The translations under genes and the position numbers were made by a program. A stretch of 64,000 bases of DNA from Bacteroidota bacterium (GTDB taxonomy: Bacteria; Bacteroidota; Bacteroidia; Bacteroidales; Bacteroidaceae): positions 70,036 to 134,035 of the forward strand of contig JAEZKJ010000022.1 of the NCBI GenBank assembly GCA_023415545.1, read 5' to 3'. The notes below the pieces were generated by a model, which saw nothing but the letters and a program-made list of their open reading frames with translations, was not told where the DNA came from and did no database searches. Positions 33,749 through 41,951 of the stretch are shown piece by piece. Every line of letters starts with the position of its first letter. Positions within the stretch are counted from its first letter, which is position 1.

Positions 33749-36047
33749 CATATTTTTGATTATTCTTTTAGGGCTGCTAGCCGCATGTTCCACAACAAAA
33801 AATCTTCCTGAAGGTGAGAAACTTTATGTAGGAATAAAGAAGACTACTATTGAGAATGAAGATAAGAGTGAAGCCGGTGTTACTGCTCTTGATGAAGTAT
33901 TGGCTGCTCTGAATTATGCTCCCAATAACGCTATTCTTGGTAGCAGTTCTTTGAGGTTCCCTATACCTTTTGGTTTATGGGTATACAATGATTTTGTGAA
34001 ATATCAAGAGAAGAAAGGTATTGGAAATTTCATATTTAAGAAAATGGCTTCTAATCCTGTTCTTCTTTCAAAAGTCAATCCTTCGGTGAGAGTAAAAGTT
34101 GCTTCAAATCTTCTTCATGATTATGGCTTTTTTAACGGAACTGTAAACTATTCAGTTGTTGAAATGAAGAATCCTAAGAAGGTTAAGCTAGAGTATAACA
34201 TAGACATGGGCAGACCATACTTTATTGACTCGGTACATTATGTTAACTTCACTTTGAAAGAAGATAGCTTGATAGACTCTAAAAGAAATCCAAGTTTGCT
34301 TAAAAAGGGAGTAAACTTTAGTGTATTATTATTGGAAAATGAACGTCAACGACTTAATGAAATATTTAGAAACAGTGGATATTTTTATTATAGACCTGAT
34401 TTTATAACCTATCAAGCCGATACAATAAACAAACCTGGATATGTTAGTTTGCGAGTATTACCTATTGCTAACCTACCTGAGGTGGTAAATAGAAGATTTA
34501 TTATAGGTAAAACATCAGTATACTTGAGTGGGTATAATGGTAATATTCCAAATGATTCTTTAGAATATGATGGCATAAAAATATTTTATTCAGGTAAGAG
34601 ACCAGGGTTAAAACCTTCTGTTCTTCGTAAAAGAATACTTTTCGATGAAGGTAGCTATTTTTCTCAAAGAAGACATACCAGTACACAGGACGCACTATCT
34701 AGACTTAATGTTTTCAAATATACAGAGTTCAAATATACTCCTAAAGATACTCTTCCTGGTTGTGATACATTAAACGTAGTAATAAATACTATTTTTGATC
34801 AACCATATGATGGAGAATTGCAGTTCAATATTACATCCAAGAGTACTGATCAAACCGGTCCGGGAGCTGAATTCAATCTAACTCGTAGGAATTTTATGCG
34901 TACAGCGGCTAAGCTGAACTTCCAAATAAAGGGTTCGTATGAGTGGCAGATAAATTCTTCGGGTATGAATGAGGGATCTAAAATGAACTCATATGAGTTG
35001 GGTACTTCAGTATCTTTGGAATATCCTAGCCTACTATTACCTTGGAAAGTAAATGAAAGTCGTCGTAATCTTCAGTCGCATACAACTTTTAAGTTATATG
35101 CCGATCAGCTAAATAGAGCTCGTTTCTTTAAGATGCTCTCATTTGGAGGTAATGTATCTTATGATTTCAGAAGGAATAGAGTTTGGAAACATACAGTAAC
35201 CCCATTTCGTTTAACCTTTAATACTTTAGAGCGAACTACAGCACGATTTGACTCCATTGTAGCAGAGAATAAATCACTTGCCATAAGTTTAGGTAATCAA
35301 TTTATTCCTGCCATATCATATGATATAACTTATGATAATACTCCACTAAGAAAACGTAATAATTTATGGTGGAATAGTTCGATTACCTCATCAGGTAATA
35401 TCACTTCGTTGGCTTTCGCTGCTTTTGGAAAAGGATTTAAAGAGAAAGATAAAAAGCTATTGAATAGTCCTTACGCTCAGTTCCTAAAATTTACTTCCGA
35501 AATTAGAACGCTTTTTAAGGTTGGTGAGAAGCAACATATTGCCACTCGTCTTATGGGAGGGGTGATATATTCATATGGAAATATGAGTGTTGCTCCATAT
35601 AGCGAACAGTTCTATATTGGTGGAGCCAATAGTATACGTGCTTTTTCTGTTCGTTCACTAGGACCAGGTTCTTACCACCCATCAGCTGATAATCGATATG
35701 GTTATATTGATGAAACAGGAGATATTAAATTTGAAGCAAATGTAGAATACCGTTTTCCTATACTTGGTAGCCTTTATGGAGCTACATTCCTTGATGCCGG
35801 TAATGTATGGTTATTGAAAAAAAGTGAGGATCGTCCAGGAGGGGAATTTTCTTTAAGTACATTGGGTAAAACAATAGCACTTGGAACAGGTGTAGGTGTC
35901 AGATATGATTTAACATTCCTTGTGTTACGTCTCGATTTAGGTATAGCTCTCCATGCACCATATGACACAGGTAAAAAAGGATACTATAATATTCCGAAAT
36001 TTAAAGATGGTTTGGGATTACATTTTGCCATAGGATATCCTTTTTAA
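33729..36047 (+). CDS. BamA/TamA-family outer-membrane beta-barrel lipoprotein
   Basis: Lipoprotein signal with lipobox 'LAAC' (Cys20), then POTRA-like periplasmic repeats to about residue 390 and a C-terminal Omp85-type 16-stranded barrel domain ('SVSLEYPSLLLPW', 'FYIGGANSIRAFSVRSLGPGSY', 'DLGIALHAPYD' and a final aromatic-ended strand 'GLHFAIGYPF'). The RAFxxR-like lid-loop motif is present as 'RAFSVR'. Length 772. The lipid anchor is a Bacteroidota feature. It overlaps tamB by 20 bp, and works most likely as its outer-membrane partner (TamA role) rather than as the essential BamA, though the distinction is inference. Confidence 0.92.
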   Translation: MSQRVSNIFLIILLGLLAACSTTKNLPEGEKLYVGIKKTTIENEDKSEAGVTALDEVLAALNYAPNNAILGSSSLRFPIPFGLWVYNDFVKYQEKKGIGNFIFKKMASNPVLLSKVNPSVRVKVASNLLHDYGFFNGTVNYSVVEMKNPKKVKLEYNIDMGRPYFIDSVHYVNFTLKEDSLIDSKRNPSLLKKGVNFSVLLLENERQRLNEIFRNSGYFYYRPDFITYQADTINKPGYVSLRVLPIANLPEVVNRRFIIGKTSVYLSGYNGNIPNDSLEYDGIKIFYSGKRPGLKPSVLRKRILFDEGSYFSQRRHTSTQDALSRLNVFKYTEFKYTPKDTLPGCDTLNVVINTIFDQPYDGELQFNITSKSTDQTGPGAEFNLTRRNFMRTAAKLNFQIKGSYEWQINSSGMNEGSKMNSYELGTSVSLEYPSLLLPWKVNESRRNLQSHTTFKLYADQLNRARFFKMLSFGGNVSYDFRRNRVWKHTVTPFRLTFNTLERTTARFDSIVAENKSLAISLGNQFIPAISYDITYDNTPLRKRNNLWWNSSITSSGNITSLAFAAFGKGFKEKDKKLLNSPYAQFLKFTSEIRTLFKVGEKQHIATRLMGGVIYSYGNMSVAPYSEQFYIGGANSIRAFSVRSLGPGSYHPSADNRYGYIDETGDIKFEANVEYRFPILGSLYGATFLDAGNVWLLKKSEDRPGGEFSLSTLGKTIALGTGVGVRYDLTFLVLRLDLGIALHAPYDTGKKGYYNIPKFKDGLGLHFAIGYPF

Positions 36048-36112
36048 TAATAAAAGAGTAATTTGTTATCATTTTTGACTGATTTATTACCAAATGAATC
36101 AGTAATTAATCT

Positions 36113-36120
36113 TATTTTTG
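36113..36120 (+). promoter_or_regulatory. -7 box candidate for the nucleotidyltransferase gene
   Basis: TATTTTTG 31 bases before the start codon. A weak 7-bp hairpin (36078-36084 with 36097-36103) lies just upstream. Confidence 0.35.
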
Positions 36121-36151
36121 TAATGTTAAATATTAATTTTAAATAAAAATT

Positions 36152-37063
36152 ATGAAGCCAACTCTTTTTCTTCTTGCTGCCGGTATGGGTAGCCGTTATG
36201 GAGGTTTAAAACAATTAGATGGACTTGGTCCAAATGGCGAAACAATTATGGATTACTCAATATATGATGCAATTCATGCTGGTTTCGGAAAATTAGTATT
36301 TGTAATCCGTAAAGATTTTGAACAAGATTTTCGTGATAAAATTATATCAAAATATGAAGGACATATACCTTGCGAACTAGTTTTCCAAGGATTAGATGCT
36401 CTTCCTGAAGGATTTACTTGTCCTAAAGAGCGTACAAAACCTTGGGGTACAAACCACGCTTTGATGATGGGTGAAAGTGTTATCAATGAACCATTTGCTG
36501 TAATCAATTGTGATGACTTCTATGGTCGTGATTCTTACCAAGCTATGGGAAAATTCCTTTCTTCTCTTCCTGAAAACTCTAAGAATGTTTATTCAATGGT
36601 TGGTTTCCGTGTTGGTAATACTTTGAGTGAAAGTGGAACTGTATCTCGTGGTGTATGTGAAACAAATGATAATAATCTTCTTACATCAGTGGTTGAACGT
36701 ACAAAAATTCAACGAATTGATGGTGAGGTGAAATATCTCGATGAGAATGAAAATTGGGTAGCTATTCCTGATACAACACCGGTAAGTATGAACTTCTGGG
36801 GATTCACTCCTGACTACTTTGCATATAGTACAGATTTCTTTAAATCATTCTTAAGCGATCCTAAGAATATGAGCAACATTAAGAGCGAATTCTTTATCCC
36901 TCTAATGGTTGATAAATTGATAAATGATGGTACAGCTACTGTTGAGGTGCTCGATACTACAAGCAAATGGTTTGGAGTTACTTATCCTGAAGATCGTCAG
37001 AGTGTAGTTGACAAAATTAAAGCTCTTGTAGAAGCTGGTGAATATCCGGAAAAACTTTTTTAA
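36152..37063 (+). CDS. Sugar-phosphate nucleotidyltransferase-like protein
   Basis: A 303-residue protein of the NTP-transferase superfamily. The N-terminal signature 'LLAAGMGSRYGGLKQLDGLGPNGE' (about 6-29) binds the nucleotide and 'VINCDDFYGRDSYQAM' (about 114-129) has the metal-binding Asp pair. It resembles glucose-1-phosphate nucleotidyltransferases in sequence style, but its substrate is not clear and the gene has no sugar-pathway neighbours. Monocistronic, with hairpins downstream. Confidence 0.85.
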   Translation: MKPTLFLLAAGMGSRYGGLKQLDGLGPNGETIMDYSIYDAIHAGFGKLVFVIRKDFEQDFRDKIISKYEGHIPCELVFQGLDALPEGFTCPKERTKPWGTNHALMMGESVINEPFAVINCDDFYGRDSYQAMGKFLSSLPENSKNVYSMVGFRVGNTLSESGTVSRGVCETNDNNLLTSVVERTKIQRIDGEVKYLDENENWVAIPDTTPVSMNFWGFTPDYFAYSTDFFKSFLSDPKNMSNIKSEFFIPLMVDKLINDGTATVEVLDTTSKWFGVTYPEDRQSVVDKIKALVEAGEYPEKLF

Positions 37064-37083
37064 TATAAGAATATAAGATCTAT

Positions 37084-37155
37084 GAGAGCGGATTAATGCT
37101 CTCTTTATATACTATAAATCCCCGCTAGATTATATCTAACGGGGATATCTCTTTG
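37084..37155 (+). terminator. Hairpin pair ending the nucleotidyltransferase transcript
   Basis: First hairpin 37084-37089 with 37098-37103; second, stronger one 37118-37124 with 37140-37146 (inner stem 37126-37130 with 37134-37138), followed by a T-rich run. The remainder of 37156-37386 is an AT-rich spacer with the fabI -7 box. Confidence 0.7.
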
Positions 37156-37351
37156 TTTTTATATGAGTTTCGTGTAATACTAACTTTTTATAATCCTTAC
37201 GATGGAATAAATATTTATCACAATCACCAACTTTCATAGATTTATTCTGTTTTAGATGTTAATTTTATTTGTGATATGTTGATAATTAATTAAATCCATT
37301 AAATAAAATTGCTTTAAGTATTTAGAAATATTCAAATAAATATATTGTTTG

Positions 37352-37359
37352 TATATTTG
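37352..37359 (+). promoter_or_regulatory. -7 box candidate for fabI
   Basis: TATATTTG 27 bases before the fabI start; no clear -33. Confidence 0.4.
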
Positions 37360-37386
37360 TCGCATAAATTTCAATAATAATAGGTT

Positions 37387-38244
37387 ATGAGTTATAATTT
37401 GTTGAAGGGTAAAAGAGGCATTATTTTTGGTGCTCTTAATGAACAGTCGATAGCATGGAAAGTTGCAGAGAAAGCTGTTGCCGAAGGTGCAACAATAACT
37501 TTGTCGAATACTCCGGTAGCTGTTAGAATGGGCGAGGTATCAGCTTTAGCTGAAAAACTAAACTGTCAAGTTATTCCTGCTGACGCTACAAATGTTGACG
37601 ATTTGACGAAAGTTTTCCAAGATTCAATGGAGATACTTGGAGGAAAAATTGATTTTGTTTTGCACTCAATTGGCATGTCTCCAAATGTTCGCAAGAGACG
37701 TACATACGACGATTTAGATTATGATATGCTTGAAAAAACTCTTGATATCTCTGCAATTTCATTCCATAAAATGATACAGTGTGCAAAGAAACTTGATGCT
37801 ATCAATGAATATGGTTCAATCGTTGCATTAAGTTACGTTGCAGCCCAGCGTACATTCTATGGATATAATGACATGGCAGATGCTAAATCATTATTGGAAT
37901 CTATAGCAAGAAGTTTCGGATATATATATGGTCGCGAACATAATGTACGTATAAATACAATTTCTCAGTCACCTACAATGACAACAGCCGGTTCGGGTGT
38001 TAAGGGTATGGATAAGCTGTTTGATTTTGCAAATAGAATGTCTCCACTTGGTAATGCCTCTGCTGAAGAGTGTGCCGATTACTGTATAGTAATGTTCTCG
38101 GATTTAACTAAGAAGGTAACAATGCAAAACCTTTATCACGATGGTGGATTTTCGAGCGTAGGAATGAGCCTTCGTGCAATGGCCACATACGAGAAAGGAC
38201 TTGATGAGTATAAAGATGCTGATGGACACATCATTTATGGATAA
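37387..38244 (+). CDS. fabI: Enoyl-[acyl-carrier-protein] reductase (NADH), FabI type
   Basis: Final reduction of each fatty-acid elongation cycle. The short-chain dehydrogenase fold has a FabI-specific N-terminus ('LLKGKRGIIFGALNEQSIAW', about 4-23), 'HSIGMSP' near 96-102, and the catalytic Tyr-x6-Lys motif in 'YGYNDMADAKS' (Tyr about 161, Lys about 168), preceded by 'SYVAAQRTFYG'. Length 285 is a little longer than E. coli FabI, as in other Bacteroidota. The first of a tight run fabI-gldB-like-rsmI-like. Confidence 0.93.
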   Translation: MSYNLLKGKRGIIFGALNEQSIAWKVAEKAVAEGATITLSNTPVAVRMGEVSALAEKLNCQVIPADATNVDDLTKVFQDSMEILGGKIDFVLHSIGMSPNVRKRRTYDDLDYDMLEKTLDISAISFHKMIQCAKKLDAINEYGSIVALSYVAAQRTFYGYNDMADAKSLLESIARSFGYIYGREHNVRINTISQSPTMTTAGSGVKGMDKLFDFANRMSPLGNASAEECADYCIVMFSDLTKKVTMQNLYHDGGFSSVGMSLRAMATYEKGLDEYKDADGHIIYG

Positions 38245-38253
38245 TAAGTGATA

Positions 38254-39255
38254 ATGATAAGAATACTATATTATATTATTATAGCTATGTTTACTTTTGC
38301 TTCCTATAATTTATTAGGAAGCGAGAGTAAAATATCTACTAAAGACGTTATTAAAATAGATAGATACGATTGGTTGCAGTATGAGTTTGTAACAACGAAT
38401 AGTGTTTCGGCGTTAAATAAAATGAATACTGAATTTTCTCAAGTTACAAAATTTCTTATTGAGGATGTCTTATCCTTAGGTAAGGTGGACGACAATCATA
38501 TAAATAGACGAATGAAGTTATATTTAAGTGATTCGACATTAATGAAATTAATGCAAGATGCACTAAGAGATTTTGAAGATTTAACACCAATAGAAAAACA
38601 ACTTAATCTAGGCTTTTCAAATTTAAAAAAGGAGTTTCCCGACATAGTAATTCCAAAAGTTTATGCTCAATTTTCTGCTCTTAATCAATCAGTAGTAATT
38701 GGTGATAGTCTTTTAGGCTTTAGTATTGATAAATACTTAGGTGTAGATTATCCATTGTATAAAGAGTTTTATTATGACTATCAAACTCGCACTATGCGTA
38801 AAGATAGAGTAGCATCCGATTGTTTGGCATTCTACCTGCAGGGGCAATATCCTATAAGTGAAGATTTTAGTAGTAATTTACTGGATTTGATTCTATATAA
38901 GGGTAAGGTATATTGGATTGTATCTAATATTCTTGAATACGACTCTTTTGATAAGGGATTAGGGTATACAGAAAAAGAGAGTAAATGGTGCCATGACAAT
39001 AAAGAGAGATTATTAGAAACTATCATTAATCGAGATAAATTATTTGTTGATGATAAATTACGTGCTAATGATTTTATCAATCATGACTCTTTACGAATAC
39101 TTTTTGGCAATAATACACCTCCGGCACTATCAGTTTGGGTTGGAACAGAGTTGGTTGATAGGTATATGAAACAGAACGAAAATATATCTTTGAGTGAATT
39201 AATAAACTCGACTGATTATAAAAAAATATTATTGAATATAAATCATAGCATATAG
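38254..39255 (+). CDS. GldB-like protein
   Basis: A 333-residue exported protein with a single N-terminal hydrophobic segment (about 3-22) and no lipobox. Sequence style is that of the gliding-motility-associated GldB family: 'IPKVYAQFSALNQSVVIGDSLLGFSIDKYLGVDYPLY', 'ASDCLAFYLQGQYP', 'LILYKGKVYWIVSNIL', 'ALSVWVGTELVDRYM'. GldB-like proteins are found also in non-gliding Bacteroidales, where their role is unknown. I choose the ATG at 38254; a GTG two codons earlier is possible. No other gld genes are visible. Confidence 0.8.
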   Translation: MIRILYYIIIAMFTFASYNLLGSESKISTKDVIKIDRYDWLQYEFVTTNSVSALNKMNTEFSQVTKFLIEDVLSLGKVDDNHINRRMKLYLSDSTLMKLMQDALRDFEDLTPIEKQLNLGFSNLKKEFPDIVIPKVYAQFSALNQSVVIGDSLLGFSIDKYLGVDYPLYKEFYYDYQTRTMRKDRVASDCLAFYLQGQYPISEDFSSNLLDLILYKGKVYWIVSNILEYDSFDKGLGYTEKESKWCHDNKERLLETIINRDKLFVDDKLRANDFINHDSLRILFGNNTPPALSVWVGTELVDRYMKQNENISLSELINSTDYKKILLNINHSI

Positions 39256-39268
39256 TTTCATAGTAACC

Positions 39269-39973
39269 ATGGAAACAGCATTATATCTTTTGCCCGTAAC
39301 ACTTGGAGATACATCTATTGAGAGTGTACTGCCTTCATATAATAAGGAAATTATTCTAGGAATAAATCATTTTATTGTTGAAGACATCCGTTCAGCGCGA
39401 CGTTTTTTAAAGAAAGTGGACAGAAACATTGATATTGATAAACTAACTTTCTATACATTAAATAAACATACATCTCCAAATGATATATCCGACTACTTGA
39501 AGCCACTTCAAAATGGCTTCTCTATGGGAGTTATCTCTGAAGCAGGATGCCCAGCTGTAGCTGATCCTGGAGCTGATGTGGTGGCTATTGCTCAAAGAAA
39601 GAATTTAAAAGTGGTACCACTTGTTGGTCCATCATCTATTATATTATCAGTAATGGGCTCCGGATTTAATGGACAGAGTTTTGCTTTTCATGGATATTTA
39701 CCTGTTGACTCGAGTGAAAGAATGAAAAGGATCAAAGAACTTGAGCAGAGAGTTTATTCGGAAAACCAGACACAACTATTTATTGAGACTCCATATAGAA
39801 ATAATAAGATGGCAGAAGATATAATACGTAGTTGTAAAGCTACTACGAAACTTTGTATTGCTGCAAACCTAACATGTGAGGATGAATATATAAAGACAAA
39901 GAGCATCAAAGAGTGGACAGGGAAATTACCTGATCTTTCAAAGAAACCTACTATTTTTCTTATTTATAAATAA
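39269..39973 (+). CDS. RsmI-like (cytidine-2'-O)-methyltransferase family protein
   Basis: Tetrapyrrole-methylase fold, of the RsmI/YraL group. The SAM-binding loop 'VISEAGCPAVADPGADVV' (about 94-111) and 'VVPLVGPSSIILSVMGSG' (about 118-135) match the family, as does 'LFIETPYRNNKM' (about 170-181). At 234 residues it is about 50 residues shorter than RsmI and lacks its C-terminal part. It could be a second, specialised paralogue rather than the housekeeping 16S rRNA enzyme; target unknown. 13 bp after the GldB-like gene. Confidence 0.85.
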   Translation: METALYLLPVTLGDTSIESVLPSYNKEIILGINHFIVEDIRSARRFLKKVDRNIDIDKLTFYTLNKHTSPNDISDYLKPLQNGFSMGVISEAGCPAVADPGADVVAIAQRKNLKVVPLVGPSSIILSVMGSGFNGQSFAFHGYLPVDSSERMKRIKELEQRVYSENQTQLFIETPYRNNKMAEDIIRSCKATTKLCIAANLTCEDEYIKTKSIKEWTGKLPDLSKKPTIFLIYK

Positions 39974-39980
39974 TAGAAGT

Positions 39981-40997
39981 TTAGATAGGTTGCTCACCAC
40001 TCCAAACCTTTGCTACAATTTCCAGATGGTCAATCTCATCTTTTATATATGAGCTGTATCTATCTAACTCTTTTCGAATATTTTTAGGAGATACAAATCT
40101 ATATTTATAAAGTTTTATATCTTTCCTATTTTCTATAGGTAATACAAATAGTATTACCTCTTTATTAATTATAGTAGTAGATCTATATTTAATACTAAAT
40201 CGTGGTTCAATATTAAAGTAGTTTAGCCCTAGTGAAAGATGAGATATTCGTTTGGCTTTGTCCAAAATGTTTGATGAATCGAATATAATATCTTCAATAG
40301 GAGTATCAAGTTTGTTCTCTTGAAAACAGGACAAGCTTCTTCTCGTAATTAAAATTTCTCCATCACTAATCCCTATAACTCTGATTATTGGACGTTTTTT
40401 ATAATCGTTTGATATAGATTTAATGGTAAAGAAGTTCGCAATAATTGCTAAAATATAGATAGTAGGAGGGAAAATATGTATAATCATTTGCAGATAAAAA
40501 TCGCTTAGCCGATGAATAAAAAGAAATGATATGCATGATACAAGAATATATATCATTGAAAAAATCACAATAATTTGAGCTCCTACTTGATTTATTATAG
40601 AAAGTTTATAGAAAACGAAACTCTGTAAACATCTTTCTATATTTGGGAATGATATATAAATAAGGGAGATGCAGAATAATATGACTATCAGAGTTAATGG
40701 GAAAAATACGTCGGGTATTAGTAAATTGCCTGTACTTATTTTAACTATTGAGCAGATAAGTAAGGATATAAAAGTATTTATCAACACCATATTAGGTCCA
40801 AGGATAGATTTTTTTATTTTAAGAAAAGCAATTAATAGTGCACACAATAATGTACAACTATAGATAACATATTCGTTAAATAGAAAAATATATAAGCCCA
40901 TGCAAATAACTGCAGGTAGCAATCCTATAAGCATGATAGAATTCAATCTAACATTATAGCTATTTAAAATACTTTCCTTATCTAATCTCAATCGCAT
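39981..40997 (-). CDS. Membrane protein of unknown function, possible degenerate Nudix-like C-terminal domain
   Basis: I do not recognise this gene with certainty. A 338-residue protein with six or so membrane helices to about residue 210 ('IMLIGLLPAVICMGLYIFLF', 'YVIYSCTLLCALLIAF', 'VLINTFISLLICSIV', 'FFPLTLIVILFCISLIYISF', 'AQIIVIFSMIYILVSCISF', 'IIHIFPPTIYILAIIANFF' like segments), then a soluble C-terminal part of about 120 residues. That part begins 'DGEILITRRS' and continues 'LDTPIEDIIFDSSNILDKAKRI', which in order of strands resembles a Nudix fold without the catalytic GX5EX7REUXEE box. Convergent with the RsmI-like gene (7 bp apart). Confidence 0.7.
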   Translation of the reverse strand: MRLRLDKESILNSYNVRLNSIMLIGLLPAVICMGLYIFLFNEYVIYSCTLLCALLIAFLKIKKSILGPNMVLINTFISLLICSIVKISTGNLLIPDVFFPLTLIVILFCISLIYISFPNIERCLQSFVFYKLSIINQVGAQIIVIFSMIYILVSCISFLFIHRLSDFYLQMIIHIFPPTIYILAIIANFFTIKSISNDYKKRPIIRVIGISDGEILITRRSLSCFQENKLDTPIEDIIFDSSNILDKAKRISHLSLGLNYFNIEPRFSIKYRSTTIINKEVILFVLPIENRKDIKLYKYRFVSPKNIRKELDRYSSYIKDEIDHLEIVAKVWSGEQPI

Positions 40998-41026
40998 TTG
41001 TTGTTCAAATTCTTAGTGAATGTAAA

Positions 41027-41884
41027 TTAAACAATCATATTATATACGTGCTTTTCAGCATGATATGAAGAACGTGCTAAAGGTTCACTTTCCACAAACG
41101 AAAAACCTTTTTCTAATGCTATTTTTTTATAATACATAAACTTTTCGGGAGTGATATATTCCTTCACCGGATAGTGCTTTCTTGATGGTTGTAGGTATTG
41201 ACCAATTGTCAATATTGAACAACCATTATTTAACAAATCATCCATAACCTGCTCAATTTCCTCATCACTCTCGCCTAAACCTACCATTATTCCCGATTTA
41301 GCTTTTATGTTCGAAGAGGATATTCTTTTTATCACTTTAAGGCTTGTTTCATAATCGGCCACACTTCTCACAATAGGAGTTATTCTTTTAACAGTCTCCA
41401 TATTGTGTGACATAATATTAGGCTTTTCCTGAATAATCATATCTATCAGATCTTCCCTTCCTTGAAAATCAGGAATAAGAACCTCGATTGTAGTATTCGG
41501 ATTTACTCTTTTTATCTCCCTTATTGTATCTCGCCAGTGTGATGCTCCAAAATCATCAAGGTCATCTCGGTCAACTGATGTTATTACAGCATGTGACAGA
41601 TTCATCATTTTTATTGAGTTAGCGACATTCGTAGGCTCATTAATATCCAAGGGAAGAGGTTTACCACTTTGAGTATTACAAAATTTACATGAACGTGTGC
41701 AAATGGCACCGGCAATCATGAATGTAGCTGTACCTTTACCCCAACATTCACACATATTAGGACATCGTCCACTGCTACATATGGTGTGAAGATTGTGAGC
41801 ATCAACAATACTTTTTGTCTGCGAGTAACGAGCGTTTGTTCCAATCTTAATTTTTAGCCAATCAGGCTTCTTGATGTGTTCCAT
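41027..41884 (-). CDS. lipA: Lipoyl synthase
   Basis: Radical SAM enzyme that inserts two sulfurs into octanoyl-E2 to form lipoyl cofactor. Both iron-sulfur clusters are visible: the auxiliary CX4CX5C at Cys36, Cys41, Cys47 and the radical SAM CX3CX2C at Cys62, Cys66, Cys69. The C-terminal conserved Ser that ligates the auxiliary cluster is in 'EPLARSSYHAEKHV'. Length 285 is standard. The upstream DPP-IV gene is separated from it by a hairpin, so it probably has a separate transcript. Confidence 0.96.
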   Translation of the reverse strand: MEHIKKPDWLKIKIGTNARYSQTKSIVDAHNLHTICSSGRCPNMCECWGKGTATFMIAGAICTRSCKFCNTQSGKPLPLDINEPTNVANSIKMMNLSHAVITSVDRDDLDDFGASHWRDTIREIKRVNPNTTIEVLIPDFQGREDLIDMIIQEKPNIMSHNMETVKRITPIVRSVADYETSLKVIKRISSSNIKAKSGIMVGLGESDEEIEQVMDDLLNNGCSILTIGQYLQPSRKHYPVKEYITPEKFMYYKKIALEKGFSFVESEPLARSSYHAEKHVYNMIV

Positions 41885-41895
41885 TTACAAATAAA

Positions 41896-41939
41896 TTAAA
41901 GCGAATTGAATGTAGAAAAAAACATCCAAATCGCTTTAA
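41896..41939 (-). terminator. Hairpin terminator after the DPP-IV gene
   Basis: An 18-bp stem with two mismatches (41896-41913 with 41922-41939), about 13 bp past the DPP-IV stop; on the minus strand it is followed by a T-rich stretch that leads into lipA. Confidence 0.72.
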
Positions 41940-41951
41940 AGAAAAAATATT

